Shown here: positions 1-4,919 of the stretch, one piece after another | Layout of the letters: the number at the start of each line of letters is the position of its first letter | How positions within the stretch are numbered: the stretch's first letter is position 1 | Assembly (NCBI GenBank): GCA_945952355.1 | Contig: CAMFIW010000270.1 | Coordinates: 1-5,037, forward strand | Direction of reading: 5' to 3' | Origin: an uncultured Phenylobacterium sp. | GTDB taxonomy: Bacteria > Pseudomonadota > Alphaproteobacteria > Caulobacterales > Caulobacteraceae | DNA length: 5,037 nt | Program-made: the position numbers and the translations under genes | Notes under the pieces: generated by a model | Database searches by the model: none | What the model was told of the DNA's origin: nothing | What the model saw: only the letters and a program-made list of their open reading frames with translations

Positions 1-873
1 CGCCAAGGCGAGGCCGAGCGTATCCTTGTCCGACAGCGCCTTGACGTGGACCGTCAGGTCGCCATTGGCGATGTTGTCGGCCACCGCAGCGGTGTTGCGC
101 AGGTTCGCGGTCATGCCGTTGATGGTTACGACCAGATCCTTGATCTCGTCGTTGGTCGAGACCTCGATGGTCTGGTCCAGGTCGCCAATGGCGACGCCCT
201 CGGCGAGGCGCTTGATCTTGCCCAGGCCGCTGTTGATGGTCATCGAAATCCACACGCCGGCCGCAGCCGACAGGGCGAGGATCAGAAGACCGGCGACGAT
301 AAGGATCGTGCGGGCGGTCAGGTACTGCCGATCGGTTTCCGCGTCGACGCGCTTGAGGTCGCCATCAGTGCGGGCCGTGATGCCATCCAGCGTGCGCTGC
401 AGGGCGTCGACCGCGGCCTTGCTCTGCTTCATGGACAGCTCTGCGGCCTGAGTGTTGCTGGCCGGCGTGTTCTCGATCGCCAGCTTTCGCACCTGGTCCT
501 CGATCGGCATCCAGGCCTGCCAGTCCGTGTCGAACTTCAGCAGGTCGGCCTTCACCTCCGGCTGCGCCACCGCCTCAAGCTGCTGGCGCAATTGCAGGAT
601 CTTCTGGCGTCCGCCGAGGATCTGGGCGTCATACTCGCGTATCGCCGACGGGTCGGTGGCCAGGATGATGTTCTTCTCCTTGCGCACGAGCAGGGAGATG
701 GCCGCGTTGAGATCGCCGACGAGCCGCGACTCGGCGACCGGACCGGCGATCATCTTGGTGATCGCCCCGTTCAACGAGCCGAGGTTGACGATCGCCAGGA
801 CCGCCGTCACCGCGGACATGGCGACGATGGTGGCGAAGGTCGCGGCGAGCTTTAGCTTGATGGTGAGACGCAT
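1..873 (-). CDS. Methyl-accepting chemotaxis protein, N-terminal part (runs off left edge)
   Basis: This is a transmembrane chemoreceptor, the sensory input of the operon; 291 codons are visible and the C-terminal signalling part lies beyond the window. It starts MRLTIKLKLAATF, a typical receptor N-terminus. Residues about 7-31 form the first membrane segment. Residues about 32-185 are a helical periplasmic region resembling the four-helix-bundle (4HB_MCP) sensor type. Residues about 188-210 (TILIVAGLLILALSAAAGVW) form the second membrane segment. A HAMP linker follows at about 211-263, and a second HAMP-like unit begins near 263 (ADNIANGDLTVHVKALSDKD). No methylation helices or the CheA/CheW-contacting tip are visible, so the receptor call rests on the N-terminal layout and the che context. 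The start lies 16 bases after the cheW stop, with a modest GGAA six bases before ATG, so it is probably the next gene of the che transcript. The ligand cannot be predicted. Confidence 0.93.
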   Translation of the reverse strand, partial: MRLTIKLKLAATFATIVAMSAVTAVLAIVNLGSLNGAITKMIAGPVAESRLVGDLNAAISLLVRKEKNIILATDPSAIREYDAQILGGRQKILQLRQQLEAVAQPEVKADLLKFDTDWQAWMPIEDQVRKLAIENTPASNTQAAELSMKQSKAAVDALQRTLDGITARTDGDLKRVDAETDRQYLTARTILIVAGLLILALSAAAGVWISMTINSGLGKIKRLAEGVAIGDLDQTIEVSTNDEIKDLVVTINGMTANLRNTAAVADNIANGDLTVHVKALSDKDTLGLALA

Positions 874-889
874 ATCCGGTTCCGCGCAG

Positions 890-1402
890 TCAGGCCGTGG
901 TCAGGGGAACGACCGCGCCTCTGGCGCCGCCGCGTGTGGTGAAGATCTGGTCGAGGTCCGGCACGACGATCAGGTCGCCGTCGCGCTTGGCGAGTCGCCG
1001 GATGAAGTCGGTGCGCCACCGGAGCCCCACGCGCGGGACGTCCTCGGTCTCGGACATCTCGATGGTGGTGACTTCGTGGACCTTATCGGCGCGCAGGCCG
1101 ATCAAGGCGGGCGCGCCGTCGAGTTCGTACTCGATGACGACGACCCGGCTGTCGATGGTGGCCGCGCCCTTGCCCATCTCGAAGGCCAGACGCAGGTCGG
1201 CGAGCGGGATCACCCGTCCGCGAAAGTTGATCACCGCGCTCACGAAGGGCGCCGCGCCCGGCACCGCCGTCTCGGGCATGAGGTCGAGAACCTCGCGCAC
1301 ATGGCCGGCCTCCAGGGCGAAGGTCTCGCCCGCCAGGTCGAAGGTCAGCACCTGCCAGGCCTCGCCCATCGATGTCCGTTCCATGTCTGAGGTCCCCGAC
1401 AT
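890..1402 (-). CDS. cheW: Chemotaxis adaptor protein CheW
   Basis: This 170-residue protein consists of one CheW domain and couples receptors to the CheA kinase in the cytoplasmic signalling array. The fold is read from QVLTFDLAGETFALEAGHVREVLD (residues 17-40), then VINFRGRVIPLADLRL (58-72), the characteristic CheW signature with the conserved NFRGRVIPL strand. VVVIEY (87-92), IGLRADKVHEV (101-111) and a C-terminal IVVPDLDQIF (145-154) complete the two-barrel pattern. The length is normal for the family. The open frame continues upstream inside cheA, but ATG at 1402 is chosen because it lies five bases after the cheA TAG and has a G-rich ribosome site spanning that stop. A further in-frame ATG exists at residue 7, so the start could be six codons later. 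Expected partners are the CheA P5 domain encoded just upstream and the receptor encoded just downstream. Confidence 0.96.
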   Translation of the reverse strand: MSGTSDMERTSMGEAWQVLTFDLAGETFALEAGHVREVLDLMPETAVPGAAPFVSAVINFRGRVIPLADLRLAFEMGKGAATIDSRVVVIEYELDGAPALIGLRADKVHEVTTIEMSETEDVPRVGLRWRTDFIRRLAKRDGDLIVVPDLDQIFTTRGGARGAVVPLTTA

Positions 1403-1407
1403 CGCCC

Positions 1408-3390
1408 CTACCCCGCGGCTCGAAGCTGCTGGGCGTCCTGCCGTTGGCCGGAAGCCACCAGGTGCGCCACGTCCAGGATCAGGGCCACGCCGCCATCGCC
1501 CAGGATGGTGGCCCCGGAAAACACCTCGACGTCGTCGTGGAAGCTCGACAGCGACTTGATGACTGTCTGGTGGTCCCCGAGAATCTGGTCGACCACCAAG
1601 CCGACGCGCTCCTGTCCGGTGGCGACCACCACCACCTTCTGGTGGGGGTCCGGCGAGGTGCCGGTCTTGAACTGCTCGCGCAGGCGGATGAACGGCACCA
1701 ACTGGTCGCGCAAGGTGATCAGGCTGCGGCCGGTCGAGCGCACGTCCTGCTCGGCCGACAGCTCGACGCATTCCTCGACTGCGGCGAGCGGGATCACGTA
1801 GCGACCCTGCCCCACCCGCACCATCAGCCCGTCGATGATCGCCAGGGTCAGCGGGATGCGCAGCGAGATTTCCGAACCCTTGCCGGGTTCGCTGGTCATC
1901 TCGATAGCGCCGCGCAAGCCCTCGATCGTGCGCTTCACGACGTCCATCCCGACGCCTCGGCCGGACAGGTTGGTGATCGCGCTGGCGGTCGAGAAACCAG
2001 GATGGAAGATGAGCTGAAGCAGCTCGCCGTCGCTCAGCACCGCGCCCGGAGCGATCAGGCCGTTTTCCTCGGCCTTCGCGCGGACGCGGGCGCGGTCGAC
2101 GCCACGGCCGTCGTCGGTGATGGTGATGATCACTTCGGCGCCCGACTGACGGGCGGCCAGGCGAATCTGGCCCGTCGCGGCCTTTCCGGCGGCCAGACGC
2201 TGTTCCGGCGCCTCCAGTCCGTGATCGGCGGCGTTGCGGATCAGGTGGACCAGCGGATCGGCGAGGCGCTCGATCACGGTCTTGTCGAGTTCGGTGGTCT
2301 CGCCTTCCGTCGACAGCTCGATGCTCTTGCCGGTGTCGCGGGCGAGGTCGTGAATCAGGCGACGGAAGCGGCCGAACAGCTGCGCGATCGGCACCATGCG
2401 CACCACCATCATGGTGTCTCGCAGCTCGGACGCCAGGCGTTCGATCTCCTCGGAGACGGCGCGCAGGTTCGGGTCAATGCTACCGGCCGCGACCTGCTTG
2501 AGGCGCGACTGCGCGATCACCAGTTCGCCGACGCGATCCATCAGCTCGTCCAGCCGTTCGGCGGGGACACGCACCGTCTCGCTGGACCGCGCCGCCTTGG
2601 ACTCGGCGACGGGCTCGCCCGGCGCCGACGCCGGCGATGCCTCGGCGGTAGGGGGCGACGCGAGTTCGAGCTCCGGCTCCGGCTCCGGCTCGCTTTCGTC
2701 GGACAGCCCCGAGACGACCTCCTCGATCTCGAGCGTCATGTCGTCGATGACGAAGATGAAGACGTCTTCGATCGCCGAGCGAGAGTGCTCGGTAGCCAGG
2801 AAGACCTCCCAGGCAAGGTGGCAGTCCGTCGGATTCAGCGCCTCGAGCGGCGGCACCTGGTCGGTGATCGCGGTCACCTGGCATTCGCCGAGTTCACGCA
2901 GTTCGTCGATCAGCGGCAGCGGCCGCGTGCCATTGGCCAGCGCGTCGGCCGGCAAGCTGAAGCGGATGGCGAACCGGTTGAGAGGCGGCCCTTCGGGGAT
3001 GGCCGCCGGCGACTCGCCCGCGCCGTCCACGGCGCGCTGCAGCCGATTCAGCAGCGCCTGGCCGGCGCTGTCCGGGGCGTCACGCCCCTCGGCGAGGGCG
3101 CGCATGTGATCCTGCGCGGCCAGGACGGCGGCTACGAGTTCCGGCGTGGCCGGCGCCTGCCCTTTCCGGACCCGGTCGAAGGCCGTTTCGCAATGGTGGG
3201 TGAATGCGGCAAGCGCGTCGAAGCCGAACATGGCCCCGGAGCCCTTCAGCGTGTGCAGGCCGCGGAACACCGCGTCGACGAGCGCCTTGTCGCCGGGGCG
3301 GTGGGCGAGATCGAGCAGGCCCTGCTCGATCTGCTCCAGCAGGTCCTGCGCCTCCTGGCGGAAGGTCTCTACCGGATCGGCCTCGCTCAT
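1408..3390 (-). CDS. cheA: Chemotaxis sensor histidine kinase CheA
   Basis: This 660-residue cytoplasmic kinase autophosphorylates and donates phosphate to CheY. Residues 1-105 are an HPt (P1) domain with phospho-acceptor His46 in GLHTLKGSGAMFGF. Residues about 138-228 are a compact alpha/beta domain (FAIRFSLPAD to MTLEIEEV) in the position of the CheY-docking P2 domain. An acidic Glu-Pro linker follows at 232-243, then a flexible Ala/Pro/Ser stretch to about 268. P3 dimerisation helices run from about 272 to 330 (VPAERLDELMDRVGELVIAQ). The P4 ATPase has its N box at 382-392 (HLIRNAADHGL), the G1 box DDGRG at 426-430, an F box around FHPGFST (462-468), and the G2 box GRGVGMDVV (477-485) followed by GKGS (503-506). 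Residues about 515-648 are the CheW-like P5 domain. All catalytic motifs are intact. ATG at 3390 overlaps the cheY TGA by four bases (ATGA), and the only nearby ribosome site is a weak AAGG, so translation is probably coupled to cheY. Confidence 0.97.
   Translation of the reverse strand: MSEADPVETFRQEAQDLLEQIEQGLLDLAHRPGDKALVDAVFRGLHTLKGSGAMFGFDALAAFTHHCETAFDRVRKGQAPATPELVAAVLAAQDHMRALAEGRDAPDSAGQALLNRLQRAVDGAGESPAAIPEGPPLNRFAIRFSLPADALANGTRPLPLIDELRELGECQVTAITDQVPPLEALNPTDCHLAWEVFLATEHSRSAIEDVFIFVIDDMTLEIEEVVSGLSDESEPEPEPELELASPPTAEASPASAPGEPVAESKAARSSETVRVPAERLDELMDRVGELVIAQSRLKQVAAGSIDPNLRAVSEEIERLASELRDTMMVVRMVPIAQLFGRFRRLIHDLARDTGKSIELSTEGETTELDKTVIERLADPLVHLIRNAADHGLEAPEQRLAAGKAATGQIRLAARQSGAEVIITITDDGRGVDRARVRAKAEENGLIAPGAVLSDGELLQLIFHPGFSTASAITNLSGRGVGMDVVKRTIEGLRGAIEMTSEPGKGSEISLRIPLTLAIIDGLMVRVGQGRYVIPLAAVEECVELSAEQDVRSTGRSLITLRDQLVPFIRLREQFKTGTSPDPHQKVVVVATGQERVGLVVDQILGDHQTVIKSLSSFHDDVEVFSGATILGDGGVALILDVAHLVASGQRQDAQQLRAAG
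1411..1414 (-). promoter_or_regulatory. G-rich ribosome binding site of cheW next to the cheA stop codon
   Basis: The minus strand reads CGGGGTAGGGGCG directly before the cheW ATG. The first GGGG lies eight bases before ATG and abuts the cheA TAG; a second GGGG follows the TAG. Ribosomes finishing cheA therefore stop on top of the cheW initiation region, which fits coupled translation of kinase and adaptor. Confidence 0.45.
2671..2691 (-). repeat. Hexanucleotide tandem repeat encoding the CheA Glu-Pro linker
   Basis: On the plus strand CTCCGG is repeated three times in tandem and followed by CTC. On the coding strand this reads as alternating GAG and CCG codons, giving the EPEPEPE segment of CheA (residues about 234-240). 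It lies in the hinge between the P2-position domain and P3. Length changes in steps of six bases would keep the frame, so copy number could vary between strains without breaking the gene. Confidence 0.7.
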
Positions 3391-3752
3391 GACGCCAGGA
3401 CCTTGCGGACGATCCGCACCAGTTGTTCCGGGTCGAAGGGCTTGGTGAGCCACCCGGTCGCGCCCGCCGCCTTGGCCTGCGCCTTGATTTCGGCGTCGCT
3501 CTCAGTGGTGAGGAAGAGGATCGGGACGCCCGCATGCGCCGGCTTGGCCCGCAGCTGTCGGATCATGGTGAGGCCGTCCATCACCGGCATGTTCAGATCG
3601 GTGATGATCAGGGCGAATGCGCCGGCGTCGGCTTTGGCCAGGCCCTCGGCTCCGTCCCCAGCCTCGGCGACGGAATAGCCCTCGCCGGCCAGGGCGATTC
3701 GGATCGCCTGCCGGATGGACGCCGAGTCATCGACCGTGAGAATTGAAGTCAT
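3387..3752 (-). CDS. cheY: CheY-type single-domain response regulator
   Basis: This 121-residue protein is a stand-alone receiver domain with no output domain, the expected phosphate acceptor for the CheA encoded next. The acidic pocket is Asp8-Asp9 (ILTVDDS). The phospho-acceptor is Asp52 in IITDLNMPVMDG, the switch threonine is Thr82 in LFLTTES, and the conserved lysine is Lys104 in GWLTKPF. The position equivalent to the E. coli CheY switch tyrosine (three residues before the lysine) is Trp101. ATG at 3752 is chosen over an in-frame upstream start at 3779 because it has GAGG seven bases upstream, it begins exactly at the receiver strand (MTSILTVDDS), and it overlaps the STAS-gene TGA by four bases. 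Its own stop overlaps the cheA start in the same ATGA manner. Whether it contacts a flagellar motor or another output cannot be told from sequence. Confidence 0.96.
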   Translation of the reverse strand: MTSILTVDDSASIRQAIRIALAGEGYSVAEAGDGAEGLAKADAGAFALIITDLNMPVMDGLTMIRQLRAKPAHAGVPILFLTTESDAEIKAQAKAAGATGWLTKPFDPEQLVRIVRKVLAS

Positions 3753-4075
3753 TGCGGCGCCTCGCTGTCGTGAAGCCAAAAGGATCGCGCCGCCTGGTCC
3801 GCCAGGAAGCCGCCGCGACGCAGCACCTCCGGGAGGCCGTCGCTCGCCGGCGCGGCGAGCGCGACTTCGCGCCCCGCTTCCGCGGCCGACCGGCGCGCGG
3901 AGTAGACGAGTTGGACGAGCGTGAGGTCGACGGGCGCGGCCGGATCGAGAGCCAGCACTACCGAAGGATGTTTCGAGAGCGCCGCTGAAATGGCCACGTG
4001 GGCCTCGCCGACTCCGCGCAGGGTGAGGTCGCCGGAAAGCGCCACTTGGCGAGGCTTTGGTCCGGTCCGCGGCAC
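3749..4075 (-). CDS. Small STAS-domain protein heading the chemotaxis operon
   Basis: This 108-residue cytoplasmic protein has the alternating strand/helix pattern of a STAS (anti-anti-sigma-like) domain: RQVALSGDLTLRGV (residues 9-22), a helix AHVAISAALSK, strand SVVLALDPAAPVDLTLVQLVYSARRSA (38-64), strand EVALAAP, and a final helix with LPEVLRRGGF (81-90). STAS proteins usually bind partner kinases or switch proteins; short STAS proteins next to cheY/cheA are seen in other alphaproteobacteria, but the biochemical role here is unknown. The usual D-S-S-G phosphorylation motif is replaced by D50-L-T-L, so classical Ser phosphorylation at that site looks unlikely. GTG at 4075 is chosen because GGAG lies seven bases before it and no other start codon fits upstream in frame before the che leader. 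It ends with a four-base ATGA overlap into cheY, so it belongs to the operon and is its first gene. The family assignment is by pattern, without a profile search. Confidence 0.8.
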   Translation of the reverse strand: MPRTGPKPRQVALSGDLTLRGVGEAHVAISAALSKHPSVVLALDPAAPVDLTLVQLVYSARRSAAEAGREVALAAPASDGLPEVLRRGGFLADQAARSFWLHDSEAPQ

Positions 4076-4082
4076 GCGGGCG

Positions 4083-4086
4083 CTCC
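4083..4086 (-). promoter_or_regulatory. Ribosome binding site of the STAS gene (supports GTG start)
   Basis: On the minus strand this reads GGAG, seven bases before the GTG at 4075. It is the only good Shine-Dalgarno match close to a possible start for this frame, so it decides the start. It lies six bases downstream of the leader hairpin at 4093-4112. Confidence 0.6.
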
Positions 4087-4092
4087 AGCTAT

Positions 4093-4112
4093 TCCACCCT
4101 GGATTGGGTGGA
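4093..4112 (-). promoter_or_regulatory. Leader hairpin just upstream of the STAS/che ribosome site
   Basis: Seven bases, TCCACCC (4093-4099), are the exact reverse complement of GGGTGGA (4106-4112), with a six-base loop. In the che leader RNA this would form a GC-rich stem ending six bases before the GGAG at 4086-4083. Outer bases offer a second register: TATTCC (4090-4095) can pair with GGAATA (4116-4121). It could be a translational control element or a protein operator; it has no T-run and is not a terminator. Confidence 0.5.
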
Positions 4113-4241
4113 TATGGAATACCCTGTACCGCGCCACCCCTTAAGCGAAGGTGAAGTGGACGGTTGTTCGAGACACGAATACTTCACAGAACACGATCTC
4201 TGGAGATTCTTCAGGTCGCGCGAGCTCATGCGACGCGGGGT

Positions 4242-4258
4242 TGCGACAGGATGTCGCA
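4242..4258. repeat. Perfect 17-bp dyad TGCGACA-GGA-TGTCGCA
   Basis: Two 7-base arms are exact reverse complements around a 3-base centre. Further copies of the half-element flank it: TGCGAC at 4229-4234 on the left and ATCGCA at 4262-4267 on the right. This looks like a compact site for a dimeric DNA-binding regulator, about 175 bases upstream of the che start. The regulator is unknown. Confidence 0.55.
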
Positions 4259-4328
4259 GATATCGCACACTCAAGTCCTCATCCGAGAACGACGTTACTT
4301 GTTGACGGGCAAACAGGACCAACGGGGG

Positions 4329-4345
4329 CGCGACAGAATGCCGCG
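4329..4345. repeat. Diverged copy of the 17-bp dyad
   Basis: CGCGACAGAATGCCGCG matches the dyad at 4242-4258 at 13 of 17 positions, keeping the core GCGACAG-ATG-CGC, and starts 87 bases further on. It may be a second, weaker site for the same regulator. In GC-rich DNA chance similarity is possible. Confidence 0.3.
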
Positions 4346-4661
4346 CACGCCGTGTAAAGTCTTCCCACGATGGATGCCGTCAGGGGCCGCGCCGCGGCGG
4401 CGGCAAGCGCGAGCCGCCACGCCGATAGGAGCGTCGCCGACGCGCCGGACGAGCGGCGGCGGGGCATGAGGCGGGGGCGATCGCACGGGATCGGCTCATC
4501 GACCCGACCGCAGCCACCGGTTGCGACGGCGGCGTTCCCCCTTGCGGATGGCCTCAGACGAGCAGTGCGGAGTCTGTCCGGCGAAACGGGGAATCGACCG
4601 CGCCCGATTTCGGCCCGAACATCCGATGCAAAACGGCGATCACCTTTTTCAGTTCAATAGG

Positions 4662-4705
4662 ATATCGAAACATCTGAGAAATGTAAGATGACTCAGATTG
4701 GATAT
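4662..4705. repeat. 44-bp interrupted dyad in the AT-rich block
   Basis: ATCTGAG (4672-4678) and CTCAGAT (4692-4698) are exact reverse complements, with centres 20 bp apart, about two helical turns. An outer pair, ATATC (4662-4666) and GATAT (4701-4705), extends the symmetry to 12 paired bases with unequal interruptions of 5 and 2 bases. Its position, about 100 bases before the candidate -35 box and about 215 before the receptor start, would suit an upstream activator or repressor site. Confidence 0.5.
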
Positions 4706-4804
4706 AAATCGCCATCCGAGAGAAACATTACCTAAGTTGCGAAACTATATGTGACTAAAACACGACATCAAGTGAGACATGATCGATCCGACTTCTCATC
4801 ATCA

Positions 4805-4832
4805 TTGACGCTATTTTGCCTCTATCCATAGT
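4805..4832 (+). promoter_or_regulatory. Candidate sigma70-type promoter for the TonB-dependent receptor
   Basis: TTGACG (4805-4810, five of six to the TTGACA consensus) is followed after 16 bases by CATAGT (4827-4832, four of six to TATAAT). It lies in the AT-rich block and points at the receptor gene, which would give a leader of about 80 bases. The -10 box is imperfect. Confidence 0.4.
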
Positions 4833-4891
4833 TCCCACCACGTCGACCAAATCGATGTCCGATTTTGTTTCACGGGGAGCGGCGCTGCTTG

Positions 4892-4910
4892 AGCGGCGGA
4901 CCGCTGGAGG
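4892..4910 (+). promoter_or_regulatory. Shine-Dalgarno GGAGG with an abutting hairpin, receptor leader
   Basis: GGAGG (4906-4910) lies nine bases before the TTG at 4920 and is the strongest ribosome site in the window; it decides the TTG start. Directly before it, AGCGG (4892-4896) can pair with CCGCT (4901-4905) around a 4-base loop. The 8-mer GAGCGGCG occurs twice (4877-4884 and 4891-4898), so CCGCT has two alternative partners. Confidence 0.55.
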
Positions 4911-4919
4911 ACTTAGACC

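Larger units (their letters stand above)
4076..4919. other. 844-base divergent intergenic region, no supported gene
   Basis: It separates the leftward che operon from the rightward TonB-dependent receptor gene. Short open frames exist on both strands, but none combines a ribosome site, a recognisable protein and steady codon use. By count, 4381-4620 is about 75% GC (180 of 240) and 4641-4870 about 40% GC (91 of 230). It holds the inverted repeats and the candidate receptor promoter listed separately. I could not find a convincing sigma70 or sigma54 promoter for the che operon, no tRNA-like fold, and no hairpin followed by a T-run that would make a terminator. Confidence 0.75.

Noticed and set aside
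46..1390. Plus-strand open frames opposite the receptor and cheW genes
   Set aside because: They are antisense shadows: the minus strand there reads as a receptor with two membrane segments and as a complete CheW domain.
1372..3678. A 768-codon open frame on the plus strand, opposite cheA and cheY
   Set aside because: It is the mirror of real minus-strand genes with full domain motifs. GC-rich third positions remove stops from the opposite strand. The predicted protein is rich in Arg, Gly, Asp and His with no recognisable domain.
4122..4137. Minus-strand TGGCGCGGTACAGGGT as a sigma54 promoter for the che operon
   Set aside because: It has the GG of the -24 element but lacks the required GC at -12, so it does not meet the consensus.
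4089..4322. A 77-codon minus-strand frame just upstream of the STAS gene
   Set aside because: It shows no domain, has mixed codon use unlike the che genes, and runs through the dyad at 4242-4258 and the leader hairpin. It is more likely spacer.
4399..4418. GGCGGC and GCCGCC inverted repeat with an 8-base loop as a terminator
   Set aside because: No T-run follows on either strand, no gene ends here, and such G/C repeats are common in an approximately 80% GC stretch.
4370..4660. A 96-codon plus-strand frame (MDAVRGRAAAAA...) in the spacer
   Set aside because: There is no ribosome site before its ATG. Third-position GC is high only in the first half, where all positions are GC-rich, and it ends inside the AT-rich block. 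The protein is low-complexity Arg/Ala with no family resemblance.
4076..4919. GANTC (CcrM methylation) sites as a cell-cycle control signal
   Set aside because: Four sites (4205, 4570, 4591, 4690) in 844 bases is not clearly denser than in the neighbouring genes, where about a dozen are visible in 4 kb. No CtrA site (TTAA-N7-TTAA) was seen.
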